Positions 16,310 through 23,461 are shown, counted from the stretch's first letter. The stretch: DNA of 32,568 nt from a virus (IMGVR_UViG_3300027754_000280:1-32568); one strand, 5' to 3'. Translations and numbers: made by a program. Notes: generated by a model from the sequence alone, not told the origin.

Positions 16310-18726
16310 TCGCCTTCCTGTTCTTTAGGTCTGCCCATGTTAGGCATGTGCATCATGCGTTCCTGCTCGTCGTCCAAACTTTCGCGCTTAGCCATCTGCT
16401 GCTCATGGAATTGCTTGGCCGCTTGCTGGACAGAGGTGACTTCGTGTGCGGTATCGGCCTTGTCCTTAGCCATGGCAGCGGCTAACGCGGCAGTGGCTTC
16501 ATCGGCGCGGATCTTCATCGCCGTAATGGTCATCTGCGTTTCGTTCCGCATCCGCTCAATTTCAATCTTGGCCTGCTGGTCACTCTGCGCCTGCACGGTC
16601 TGCGCTTGCAGCTTTTCACGTTCCTGCTGGAGGATCATGTCCTGCTTCTGAAGTTCCAACTGCGCCTGTTGCTGGAGTTTTTGGCCATCCGATTCCAGCA
16701 GCTTGGTCTTCTCGTCCAGCGCCTTGCCCAATTGCTCGACCATCTGGCTAGCCTGCTGCAACTGGTTCTGTAATTGCTGCGGATCGGGTTCCGCACCCTG
16801 CGCTTGGAGCGGCGGCGGCAGCATCTTCTTGACGCGCTCGGCGGCTTCCAGGTGACCCGGGAAGTCGCGGAACTTGAGGTAGATGTCGCCCAAAATGGGG
16901 AACAACGACGGATTGGCTTGGAACAGGTTGCCCATCTCGTCTGCGCCTTCTTCATTCCGGCTCTTGTAGCTCTTGCCAATACTGACGGACACGCCGTAAC
17001 GGCCCTTCTTCAATTCGTAATTCAGCACCTTGCCCTGTGGCCGCGCCATGGGCGAAGGAGGCATCCCCATGGGCATGGGAGGCGCACCAGGAGGCGGGGG
17101 CATGCCGGGTTGACCCATCGCACCCATCGGCATCGGCGGAGCCGGAGACGCCTGTGGTGCGCCCTGCGCCACCGCCACGGGACGTTGTGTCTGGGGGTTC
17201 ACCCGAAACGGCTGGTTAAGCATCACCGTCTTGGAGCGGTCTTCCCGGTCAAGAATCCGGGCGACACGACCCGGACGGTCATAAATGTGGGGAATTAAAT
17301 CCAGCACAACCTTAGCTTCGTAGGTCATGCTGATTTCCGCCAAATTGTCGAGGAAATGGCTGGAACCAGCCATGTGTTGGTTCTGGAGCGCCAACACAGC
17401 GCGACCGCTCTTGGCGTTGGTGGCCTGTTGGCCTAGTGCGCTCTCGTACGCGCCCGTGCCTTCGTGGATAAACTCACGAGCCTGTTGCAGGAGGAGCATG
17501 GACGGGCCTAGACGCGACGTGTCTACCTGGGTGCGCTGCGGCGGCGGGGCCGGAGTGCCATTCAAGCTGACATTGCGGTAGCGCAGGTAGGGGAAGTTGC
17601 GAACGTTCGCCAACTGCCACTCTTCTTCGTGGCCCTCTTCCTGCCCTTCGACCATGGTGTACGGCGCTTTGGTTTCCAGAGACGCCATTTCCACGGCGCT
17701 GCTGGCGCTATAGTTCAGCAGCCGCACGGCGTCTTTATTCGGCTCAATCATGCCGACCCAGCGGCGTTCCTGCTCAAACGGAATCAGTTCCCGCCCAACG
17801 ACCGGAATGATGGGGATATACCGCCCATCCATGGCCTGCTTGGGTTCCAACTCTTCAATGGCGTTGATAGTAGACCAATACAGAACAGGCTTGCGTTCAG
17901 TGCGCGTTCGGGCCTCGGCTCCCGTGCGCGGCTGGCGTCCCGGCGGAATGTTATCGGCCACGGCGTCGGAACCGTCATCCAGCAGCACCCGGGTGCTAGT
18001 TTCGTATTCAATGCGGTAATACTCGGCCACCCGTACGGCGCGACCTTCGCCCTCATCTCCACTGACCCACGACTGGGTGTTCATGCCGACCGCCGACAGT
18101 TCGTCTTCCGAGAACGTCGCCATCTCGCTGTCTGGATACCGGCGTTTGTAGGTTGACCACGGCATGTCGTTGATAAGGAACGCCCACTGCCCGTCCGAGA
18201 AGTCCGGTTCTTGAGCAAACGGATCCAGCACGACACTGCCCTGCTGCAAGATCCGCTTAATCATAATCCGCTGGTCAAACGGGTCTTCCGAATCCGGATC
18301 CGGCTCGGTCATCACGCGGTAATACCCGCGTCCCGCCTTGACGGCCCGTTCAAACGCCCATGACCGCGCCAATCCGGCCCGGCTTTCCACTTCAATGCGC
18401 CGATACAGCCCCTGAATAATCTCGGCGGTGTCGTCACTCGCCTCATCCGACAGGGCATGAATGGTGACGCCTAGATGCGCGGCCTTTTCAGCGTTCAGCA
18501 CCAACTGAATGGGGTGATCCAGGCTGGGAATCGACAGCATGGGGCGCTGCGGAATGGCGACCCCGCCAATCAACTGCGGTTTGCGCTGGTCTTTGACCTC
18601 GGTTGGCCAACACAGATCCGGCACCTGAAAGCGCAGGGCATCGACCTCGCGGTTGCGCTGGTCAATGTCGGCATCGCTGCCCACTTTGAATCGGTCAAGG
18701 GCTTGCTGTAATTCAGGAGTTGCCAT
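16306..18726 (-). CDS. Portal protein, P22 gp1-like
   Basis: An 806-residue protein, longer than the P22 portal (725). The N-terminal body has a P22-like sequence with RPMLSIPSLDHPIQLVLNAE and KAGRGYYRVMTEPDPDSEDP, and the stem region contains GRYIPIIPVVGRELIPFEQE. Residues about 430-500 hold the QNQHMAGSSHFLDNLAEI segment and YDRPGRVARILDRED. After a Pro/Met/Gly-rich stretch (about 560-610), the C-terminal 150 residues form a long Gln/Glu/Lys coiled coil, matching the barrel of the P22 portal that protrudes into the head. The start is TAATG-coupled to the terminase gene. It forms the dodecameric entry ring for DNA. Confidence 0.88.
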   Translation of the reverse strand: MATPELQQALDRFKVGSDADIDQRNREVDALRFQVPDLCWPTEVKDQRKPQLIGGVAIPQRPMLSIPSLDHPIQLVLNAEKAAHLGVTIHALSDEASDDTAEIIQGLYRRIEVESRAGLARSWAFERAVKAGRGYYRVMTEPDPDSEDPFDQRIMIKRILQQGSVVLDPFAQEPDFSDGQWAFLINDMPWSTYKRRYPDSEMATFSEDELSAVGMNTQSWVSGDEGEGRAVRVAEYYRIEYETSTRVLLDDGSDAVADNIPPGRQPRTGAEARTRTERKPVLYWSTINAIEELEPKQAMDGRYIPIIPVVGRELIPFEQERRWVGMIEPNKDAVRLLNYSASSAVEMASLETKAPYTMVEGQEEGHEEEWQLANVRNFPYLRYRNVSLNGTPAPPPQRTQVDTSRLGPSMLLLQQAREFIHEGTGAYESALGQQATNAKSGRAVLALQNQHMAGSSHFLDNLAEISMTYEAKVVLDLIPHIYDRPGRVARILDREDRSKTVMLNQPFRVNPQTQRPVAVAQGAPQASPAPPMPMGAMGQPGMPPPPGAPPMPMGMPPSPMARPQGKVLNYELKKGRYGVSVSIGKSYKSRNEEGADEMGNLFQANPSLFPILGDIYLKFRDFPGHLEAAERVKKMLPPPLQAQGAEPDPQQLQNQLQQASQMVEQLGKALDEKTKLLESDGQKLQQQAQLELQKQDMILQQEREKLQAQTVQAQSDQQAKIEIERMRNETQMTITAMKIRADEATAALAAAMAKDKADTAHEVTSVQQAAKQFHEQQMAKRESLDDEQERMMHMPNMGRPKEQEGE

Positions 18727-20153
18727 TAGTGTGCCATCCAGCTTGACGCCTGCGAGGTGCGACGGGGTGACCGATTGTGCGTCTGCGGGGCCACGCGCAT
18801 TTGCGACCGCCCGCTAATAATCAAATAGCGCGTGGCATCCATGAGGTGATCCCCGCTTTTGACAATCTTACCTTGCTCGTCGCGGTGATATTTTCGAAAC
18901 TCGTTGCGCCAGTTGCGGAGATGCTCCTGCACCTTGAGACGGCCCGACACCAGCAGGTTCCACGTCTCGGTAATCCCGGCTTCGACGGCATTGACGGCGG
19001 GATCGAGCTTCAAGCCCAGTCGCCCGTAAATCTGGATCAGGGTGCGGCCATCAATCTGGCTGCTGCCCGACGACGCGGGGTCAATGACGCCGGACATCCA
19101 TGCGCCCCGGGCTTTGACCGCTTCAGCGTGGCTGGCCGGTTCGCCCTGCCCCTGATAATGCTCGTCATACAGCACAATCTGACCAGAGCCGGGGTTTTGT
19201 GCGCCCCACACGACCGCCGTGCGGTTCCAGCCGACATCCATCGCGTAGACCTTGCGCCAGGTATCGGGAATCTCGGCGGTGGGGACAATGATGTCCTTTT
19301 CGGAGATGGGGTAAATGGCACCGGAACCGAGACTCGGTTCGCCTTCGGTTCGCGCCGCAATCTGGTAGGGCGGCGTGGTGGCCATCAGGGCGCGACGTTC
19401 ATCGACATCCAAGTGCGGGACATCTTTCCATCCGGCTTGGATGTAGGTCTTGAACTCGGCGGCTAAATCTGTTTCGGGTTCCAAGAATCCCTTGACCACC
19501 GCGCTCATGCCTTGGAGCGGCGTGAACGTCACCATGACAATGCCCTTGGTGGTCACGGTGCGGTAGAGCATCTCGGTATAGCAATCAGACGGCGGTTCCT
19601 CGTCGCACCAAATGACATGCTTGCTGGTGCCTTCAAACGACGGACGCCCCTGCTCGTAGGTTTTGAGGCCCAAGAGGCTCTGGCCCCCGGACACATGCTT
19701 GATGACCGCGCCTTCCAGCGCCCCTGGCAACCCGCGACTGCTGATCGTAGAGACAATGAGGTGCGCCGGAATCATGCCCGTGCCTGGTAGTTGCACGGAT
19801 CCCAGCAGTTTGGCTTGCACAATGTCGCGGGTGGTCTGACTATTGGTGCCGACTGCCCAGCATTCCACGGGGGTGTCAAACCGGCGACCGGCCCACCACT
19901 TGGGATACAGGCCCGTCAGGTGGCACGTCAGTTCGTAGGCCCCCGCTTCCGATTTGCCGACCCGGTTCGCGGCCATGAACAGCCGCTCTTTAAAGACTTT
20001 GCCTTGCGAGAAGAACTCCAGATGACGGGGGTAGAGCGCCCGGGCCAAGGGGCCGCTATCGGCAAAGAAGTTGGTAAACCGGGACGACGACCGGCGTTCC
20101 GCTTCATCCATCAGGCGCTGAAACAGCACCTGTTCGTCTAGCGTCAGTGGCAT
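18726..20153 (-). CDS. terL: Terminase large subunit (packaging ATPase/nuclease)
   Basis: A 475-residue protein, in the range of P22 gp2 (499). ATPase motifs: Walker A ANRVGKS at residues 62-68, Walker B VIWCDEEP at 180-187, and the coupling motif TFTPLQG at 209-215. Nuclease residues: D306 in YAMDVGWN, D358 in VIDPASS, and D435/D439 in DHLMDATRYLI, the RNase H-like set. It pumps DNA into the head through the portal and cuts the concatemer. It abuts the small terminase gene, and the coat-side genes follow. Confidence 0.93.
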   Translation of the reverse strand: MPLTLDEQVLFQRLMDEAERRSSSRFTNFFADSGPLARALYPRHLEFFSQGKVFKERLFMAANRVGKSEAGAYELTCHLTGLYPKWWAGRRFDTPVECWAVGTNSQTTRDIVQAKLLGSVQLPGTGMIPAHLIVSTISSRGLPGALEGAVIKHVSGGQSLLGLKTYEQGRPSFEGTSKHVIWCDEEPPSDCYTEMLYRTVTTKGIVMVTFTPLQGMSAVVKGFLEPETDLAAEFKTYIQAGWKDVPHLDVDERRALMATTPPYQIAARTEGEPSLGSGAIYPISEKDIIVPTAEIPDTWRKVYAMDVGWNRTAVVWGAQNPGSGQIVLYDEHYQGQGEPASHAEAVKARGAWMSGVIDPASSGSSQIDGRTLIQIYGRLGLKLDPAVNAVEAGITETWNLLVSGRLKVQEHLRNWRNEFRKYHRDEQGKIVKSGDHLMDATRYLIISGRSQMRVAPQTHNRSPRRTSQASSWMAH

Positions 20154-20615
20154 TTAATCGTGGAGTTTCTTGAGCAACGCCGCCATGCTGGCTTTCAATT
20201 CCGCATCACTGAGACTCGCGGTTGGGGTCGAGGTGACATCCAGGTCGAGGCTTTGCCGCGCCTGTCCAAACAGTCGATCCATGATGTCCTTGAGAATCGG
20301 CGCACTCGGGGCAATGGCGCTCAGCCGATACGCCTGTTCTCCGGCGTCCAGCTTCTCGGCCATGACCTCGGGATCGACCACCGTCTGCCATTTGCCCTGC
20401 GCGTCCCGCGCTTGCATGTGGGTGACGCCCTCAGCGGCGGTCAACTGCGCCTCCACCAGCCGGTCAAACCGCTTGGACACGGCTTGTTTCCACGCCGCCA
20501 GCAGTTCGGCCTTTTCGCGGTGCCGCATGGTGTGTCGAATTTTGGTGCCGTTGATGACATCACCGGGACGGGGCCGATACTTGGGGCCAAGTTTAGGGGT
20601 TCTTGAAGTTGGCAT
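20154..20615 (-). CDS. terS: Terminase small subunit
   Basis: A 153-residue protein with a basic N-terminus (TPKLGPKYRPRPGDVINGTK), a helical core (AELLAAWKQAVSKRFDRLVE) and a charged C-terminus ending LLKKLHD. It is the first gene of the leftward operon, directly before the large subunit. The ribosome site AAGG is 8 bases before the ATG. TerS rings recognise the packaging initiation site, which in P22 lies inside the terS gene; no site can be named here. Assignment rests on place, length and helix pattern. Upstream a TGTGATACA sequence could be an extended -10 for the late operon, but no -35 supports it. Confidence 0.8.
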   Translation of the reverse strand: MPTSRTPKLGPKYRPRPGDVINGTKIRHTMRHREKAELLAAWKQAVSKRFDRLVEAQLTAAEGVTHMQARDAQGKWQTVVDPEVMAEKLDAGEQAYRLSAIAPSAPILKDIMDRLFGQARQSLDLDVTSTPTASLSDAELKASMAALLKKLHD

Positions 20616-20647
20616 ATATCTGCCCTTGGTTGTATCACAGTTAGGAC

Positions 20648-20675
20648 TTGACGGGTAGTCCTGTTGTGGTATTGT
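20648..20675 (+). promoter_or_regulatory. Sigma70-like promoter upstream of the structured region
   Basis: A TTGACG -35 (20648-20653) and TATTGT -10 (20670-20675) are separated by 16 bases. The expected start, about 7 bases later, is near 20682, right before the first hairpin arm at 20684. The promoter points away from the terminase operon into the non-coding region. Confidence 0.5.
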
Positions 20676-20681
20676 GGAGGC

Positions 20682-20940
20682 GCTCTGCCGGGAGGGTGAA
20701 CCGCTGGCGGCAGATCGACGTTGTTCAGGTAGCGACCAGCATCAGACAGCTACCACGGTGGGAACCCCCTTGAGTGGGGAACCGATTAGAGCCGCTGATG
20801 GGGTGTACGACTCGTACCTCAAGTCTGATCGCGTGGTGCCTGGATCGTCGGGAGCCACCCCACTCTCCGCTCAACGCCGAGTCCCTCGGTTTGTTCGCGG
20901 ATCATGGGTAGGTTCGCCCACCATTGGGAGAACTCTACCC
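20682..20940 (+). ncRNA. Candidate structured RNA next to the terminase genes
   Basis: No convincing gene is seen, but there is a run of hairpins. A: TCTGCCG/CGGCAGA (20684-20690, 20708-20714). B: GGTAGC/GCTACC (20728-20733, 20749-20754). C: CGGT/ACCG enclosing CCCC/GGGG (20756-20784). D: GTACG/CGTAC (20805-20817). F: CCGAG/CTCGG with a TCC loop followed by TTTGTT (20877-20895). G: GGGTAG, GTTC, CCCA with loop CCAT pairing to TGGG, GAAC, CTACCC (20906-20940), about 14 pairs. The predicted promoter start falls 2 bases ahead of hairpin A. The pairing could also operate on the minus strand as a terS leader. I match it to no known RNA family. Confidence 0.35.
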
Positions 20941-21005
20941 ATCTTCCAACTCACATCCGTTCCCTCTCTCTACTCAGTACCTGATCTACACACGCCATGG
21001 GCGTA

Positions 21006-21047
21006 TCCCCCGCCTCCGCCCCCCAAAGGGGCGGAAAGGACGGGGGA
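21006..21047. repeat. Long GC-rich inverted repeat (hairpin)
   Basis: TCCCCCG pairs with CGGGGGA and CCGCCCC with GGGGCGG, with CCT/AGG between them: about 17 pairs around a CCAAA loop. There is no T-run on either side, so it does not look like an intrinsic terminator. It stands just left of the iteron cluster, and a smaller ACGCC-ATG-GGCGT dyad lies at 20992-21004. Confidence 0.75.
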
Positions 21048-21074
21048 TCTGGCCATCCTCTGTACATCATCTTG

Positions 21075-21137
21075 GCCAATACCGAATAAGTTATTGCCAA
21101 TACCGAATAAGTCATTGCCAATACCGAATACGGGATT
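21075..21137. repeat. Three tandem 21-bp iterons (GCCAATACCGAATA core)
   Basis: Units at 21075-21095, 21096-21116 and 21117-21137. Each begins GCCAATACCGAATA and ends in ATT; units 1 and 2 differ at one base and unit 3 diverges in its last part. The period of 21 bp is two helical turns, so bound proteins would lie on one face. This is iteron-like architecture of an origin or operator. Confidence 0.85.
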
Positions 21138-21180
21138 GCGATCAGGTCATTCCTCCATGCGTCCATCCGCCAGGCTCCAG

Positions 21181-21205
21181 TTTTTGGGCCGTTTTTGACG
21201 GTTTT
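21181..21205. promoter_or_regulatory. Phased T-tracts (predicted intrinsic bend)
   Basis: T-runs start at 21181, 21192 and 21202, spaced 11 and 10 bases, in otherwise GC-rich DNA directly before the palindrome array. Tracts in helical phase give curved DNA, a usual companion of origins and complex operators. Confidence 0.5.
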
Positions 21206-21207
21206 GC

Positions 21208-21287
21208 GTTCCGGACAATCTGTCCGGACAACCCGGACACCGTGTCCGGACAACGTGTCCGCCTTGTCCGGACAATCTGTCCGCCCC
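21208..21287. promoter_or_regulatory. Mirror-symmetric array of TGTCCGGACA sites
   Basis: Three perfect 10-bp palindromes TGTCCGGACA lie at 21221, 21243 and 21265, each 22 bases apart. Four half-type sites flank them, facing inward: CCGGACA on the left (centres near 21212.5 and 21234.5) and TGTCCG on the right (centres near 21260.5 and 21282.5). Successive centres are 13, 9, 13, 13, 9 and 13 bases apart, so the whole array is a dyad around 21247.5. It probably binds a dimeric phage protein cooperatively. A second array of the same core lies at 25581-25787. Confidence 0.8.
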
Positions 21288-21308
21288 CTTTCCTGTCTCC
21301 CCCCAGTT

Positions 21309-21335
21309 GGTGCAGTGGGTGCAGTGGGTGCAGTG
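21309..21335. repeat. Three tandem 9-bp repeats (GGTGCAGTG)
   Basis: Perfect copies at 21309-21317, 21318-21326 and 21327-21335. The last copy can pair with CCCACTGC at 21351-21358, making a small hairpin. The function is unknown; the period is not helical, so it may be slippage-generated. Confidence 0.8.
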
Positions 21336-21379
21336 GGATGGCCTCTCCCACCCACTGCCATTCCTGCCATTAGACCCCT

Positions 21380-21450
21380 GCTACACGGTTGCTACACGCA
21401 GAAACACGATTGCTACACGCAGAAACAGGATTGCTACACGGTTGCTACAC
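21380..21450. repeat. GCTACAC array, helically phased
   Basis: GCTACAC starts at 21380, 21391, 21412, 21433 and 21444, spaced 11, 21, 21 and 11 bases. Two of the intervals are near-identical 21-bp units (21391-21411 and 21412-21432), each carrying the extra segment GCAGAAACA; the outer ones are the short 11-bp form. The spacing is symmetric and in phase with the DNA helix, as in iteron origins or partition sites. Confidence 0.8.
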
Positions 21451-21883
21451 TGCGTATCCATCTGGTTTCTGGATTTCGCGGGGTATGAAGGGGTGGGAGG
21501 GGGGAATCCCCGATCCAAAAGCGATTCGGTTCCTACCAGGCCGGAACGGAACGAGCCAGATCCCGGATCCCTGATTCACACAAGCTGGCACCTAGAACCA
21601 CGGTAGGCCGGGGCAGGGGCAGGGCCGGTACATGGTTGGGACTGGTCACCTGCTGGCGTGGGGAAGGGGGGGGTGGCAGATGGGGAGGCGGCAGACCTAT
21701 CCAGTCCTGGCGTAGGTTGGGCTGGGGTTCGTCGGTCGTCATCCTTAGGTCATTTCCCCTATGACAACGCCCATGATAAATGATACGCAAGCGGACGATT
21801 GTGCTTGCTATACGGTTGGGCCTTGTGTTCTACTCTCCCTCGTCAGCGCGAAGTGCTGGCCCCAAGCAAAGGAACCCGAACCC
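21451..21883. other. Non-coding, G-rich stretch
   Basis: No supported gene. G-runs at about 21488-21505, 21608-21625 and 21658-21688 are long enough for a possible quadruplex (the last has four runs of three or more). A GTCAT/ATGAC dyad lies at about 21750-21766, and a TATACG sequence at 21809 lacks a convincing -35. The early operon's promoter probably lies here but cannot be placed. Confidence 0.4.
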
Positions 21884-21982
21884 ATGAACACCTTCAAGCT
21901 TTATCTGCCCTTCGCTTTTCTCGCCGTTGGTATCGCTGCTATCGGAGCTTGTCTCGGTCTTCTCCTGGCGGTGTTCGCATGA
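21884..21982 (+). CDS. Small single-pass membrane protein
   Basis: A 32-residue protein, nearly all one hydrophobic helix (LPFAFLAVGIAAIGACLGLL) after a short basic start MNTFKLY. A longer in-frame start at 21761 would add a poor N-terminus; the AAAGGA 10 bases before 21884 supports the short form, though the spacing is loose. The stop overlaps the next start (ATGA). It is the first gene of the plus-strand block; the role is unknown and may involve the host membrane. Confidence 0.55.
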   Translation: MNTFKLYLPFAFLAVGIAAIGACLGLLLAVFA

Positions 21983-22398
21983 TCCTGGCGAAGCTCACCA
22001 ATCGCTTTGGCGCGACACTGATCACCTGCGCGGACCATGAGGCGGCACAGTCCGTCGCACACTCTCTCGGCGGTTTCGTGGATCGCGTGGAGGGGGCCGA
22101 CGGCGTCTGCCGCCTCTGCCAGGAAGCAGCCGAACGCGCCGCGCATCCGGGCCGGGTCCGTGAGGCGCTGCTCTCACCGCTCCTGACGCATACGCGGGCG
22201 CGTCGGGGCGTCGGATGGTATGTGACGGTGTATCACCGCGACACGACCTCACCCACTGGCGTGTTGGCGGCCATCGACGCCAGTGAAGAGGTGTTTCGGC
22301 CTATCTATCGCGAACTGGTTGCCGCCGGTCTGATCAGCTCGAACAAGTCACCGTTGTCACCCACAGAAGGTTTCGGCTATTTTGGGGGGCGGTCATGA
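21979..22398 (+). CDS. Hypothetical early protein with a CRLC zinc-like pair
   Basis: A 139-residue protein starting by ATGA overlap, MILAKLTNRFGATLITCADH. A central CRLCQEAAERAA segment has a C-x2-C pair, but no second pair is nearby, so zinc binding is unproven. The remainder has WYVTVYHRD and a C-terminal GFGYFGG. No family is recognised. It belongs to the coupled early block and is probably co-translated with the 32-residue membrane protein. Confidence 0.65.
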   Translation: MILAKLTNRFGATLITCADHEAAQSVAHSLGGFVDRVEGADGVCRLCQEAAERAAHPGRVREALLSPLLTHTRARRGVGWYVTVYHRDTTSPTGVLAAIDASEEVFRPIYRELVAAGLISSNKSPLSPTEGFGYFGGRS

Positions 22399-22649
22399 CC
22401 GCCGCCGCCATCGTCGATAAAATCGGCAACGTCGTCGGGATGGCGGAGATTGACGGTGTCCTCTTCACGTTATCTGCTGACGCCGTGGTGCGCGTCCACG
22501 ACCTGGATTCCGGCCAACTCGTCGGCCGCACGACGTATCCCACACAGGCACTGGCGGAGGCGGGATGTGCCGCCGTTGTAGAGAAAGCACGACAAGCTTT
22601 ACAGGACGAGAACGATTTTTTGTGGGCGTCGGCGTTCTCTGAAGACTAG
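22395..22649 (+). CDS. Hypothetical small early protein
   Basis: An 84-residue acidic protein starting by ATGA overlap, MTAAAIVDKIGNVVGMAEID. The first half is compact beta-strands (FTLSADAVVRVHDLDSG), the second a helix (ALAEAGCAAVVEKARQALQD) ending with EDENDF-type acidic residues. No function can be assigned. Confidence 0.6.
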   Translation: MTAAAIVDKIGNVVGMAEIDGVLFTLSADAVVRVHDLDSGQLVGRTTYPTQALAEAGCAAVVEKARQALQDENDFLWASAFSED

Positions 22650-22818
22650 ATCGCGGGGGTGACCGTGCCCGGGCGGATACCCGGGAGTGGCACCAAAGCG
22701 TTCACGAACGCGGCGACGATCCCGCTTACGCTCGTTCACTAGTCGCAACTGGCCAGCGTCTAATACCTGGGCGCTGGCTAATCGCGAAACCCTCAAGACC
22801 GAGAAAAGGAATCAAACC
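22650..22818 (+). promoter_or_regulatory. Leader with three consecutive hairpins
   Basis: No gene. GTGCC/GGCAC encloses CGGG/CCCG (22665-22693). GCGTT/AACGC follows (22698-22711). TCGC with GCCAGCG pairs to CGCTGGC with GCGA (22743-22787). There is no T-run after them. They lie between two gene groups of the same operon and precede an AAAAGGA ribosome site, so they may set translation of, or processing before, the 22819 gene. Confidence 0.4.
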
Positions 22819-23004
22819 ATGATCAATAGCTTCGGTGTCCGCCAATTTTCATTTTACGAGCGACAAGAATCGATCACCTACAACGGCGTCTCTGGATCGC
22901 TGTGGGTGTTGTGGTACGACCACGAATTCTGTGGGCGGACGTTCGTCGCGGGACGCAGGCCGACGCGTCGGCACGTGATTGAATCCTTTTGGGAGTGTGA
23001 ATAA
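22819..23004 (+). CDS. Hypothetical small early protein
   Basis: A 61-residue aromatic-rich protein starting MINSFGVRQFSFYERQESIT, with SGSLWVLWYDHEFCGRTF in the middle. An AAAAGGA ribosome site lies 8 bases before the ATG. Its stop forms TAATG with the next gene. No family is recognised. Confidence 0.6.
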   Translation: MINSFGVRQFSFYERQESITYNGVSGSLWVLWYDHEFCGRTFVAGRRPTRRHVIESFWECE

Positions 23005-23198
23005 TGGCCCGTCACGCATCAATTACGCTCGACAGAATCGTGGAACTCGTCGAACTGGACGATAACCTGGGTATCTGTGGCGCTTGCGGATCGGAAGCGT
23101 ACGGCGTCGAACCAGACGCCCGGAAGTATCCCTGCGAATCGTGCGAAGAAAAGCGCGTGTATGGGGCTCAGGAGTGGCTTCTCATGACGCAGTGTTGA
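23004..23198 (+). CDS. Small zinc-ribbon-like protein
   Basis: A 64-residue protein with CGAC (residues 26-29 region) and CESC later, separated by a charged loop; C-x2-C pairs about 17 residues apart fit a zinc ribbon. It starts MARHASITLDRIVELVELDD, a helix. It may bind nucleic acid or a host protein. It is TAATG-coupled to the upstream gene. The end of the gene overlaps a TTGACA promoter element. Confidence 0.65.
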   Translation: MARHASITLDRIVELVELDDNLGICGACGSEAYGVEPDARKYPCESCEEKRVYGAQEWLLMTQC

Positions 23199-23222
23199 CA
23201 ATCCCAAACGTTTAGCTGTAAG
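23195..23222 (+). promoter_or_regulatory. Sigma70-like promoter for the second early gene group
   Basis: A perfect TTGACA -35 (23195-23200) and TGTAAG -10 (23217-23222, four of six matches) are 16 bases apart. It is about 45 bases ahead of the 23267 gene and would start transcription near 23229. The -35 overlaps the last codons of the preceding gene. Confidence 0.5.
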
Positions 23223-23266
23223 CTGTTCACTCGTTCGTTCAACACACAAGAAAAGGAAAAAGCACC

Positions 23267-23461
23267 ATGACACCACTTGAGCAAATGACCAGCACTGAAC
23301 GACTCACCGAAGTGTTAGTCCTCGCGATTACCGCGCCCAAGGGCCGCACTGCCGAGGCCGACGCACTCGCGCACCGGTTCGCCGCCTTTTGCACCCCCCA
23401 GCAGATCGCAGACGCCCAGGCCGCCGCGCTGGCGATCATGGAGGCGCGATCATGCGCGTAA
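23267..23461 (+). CDS. Small helical protein, conserved in phages
   Basis: A 64-residue helical protein: MTPLEQMTSTERLTEVLVLA, TAPKGRTAEADALAHRF, then CTPQQIADAQAAALAIMEA. The pattern LTEVLVLAITAP and the xQQIADAQ end recur in phage early regions as I know them. An AAAAGGA ribosome site lies upstream. It overlaps the next gene by 10 bases. The function is unknown. Confidence 0.65.
   Translation: MTPLEQMTSTERLTEVLVLAITAPKGRTAEADALAHRFAAFCTPQQIADAQAAALAIMEARSCA

Noticed and set aside
20684-20940. tRNA or tmRNA gene
   Set aside because: Hairpins do not form a cloverleaf; GGTTCG at 20911 lacks the arms, acceptor and anticodon geometry.
20674-21198. A 174-codon open frame on the plus strand through the structured region and iterons
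   Set aside because: It is low in complexity, crosses the hairpins and the 21-bp repeats (the multiple-of-three period keeps the frame open), and lacks a ribosome site. The DNA features explain it better.
20951-21370. A 139-codon minus-strand frame across the repeats
   Set aside because: It is made of repeat translations (TYSVLA copies) and Cys/Pro-rich GC artefacts; no ribosome site and no place in an operon.
21075-21450. CRISPR array
   Set aside because: Repeats are tandem or phased with no variable spacers of 25-40 bases, and no cas genes are near; the exonuclease resembles RecB/Cas4 but sits in a phage recombination operon.
21488-21688. G-quadruplex as a functional element
   Set aside because: Several G-runs exist but without conserved loop geometry or position relative to a promoter; recorded only as composition.
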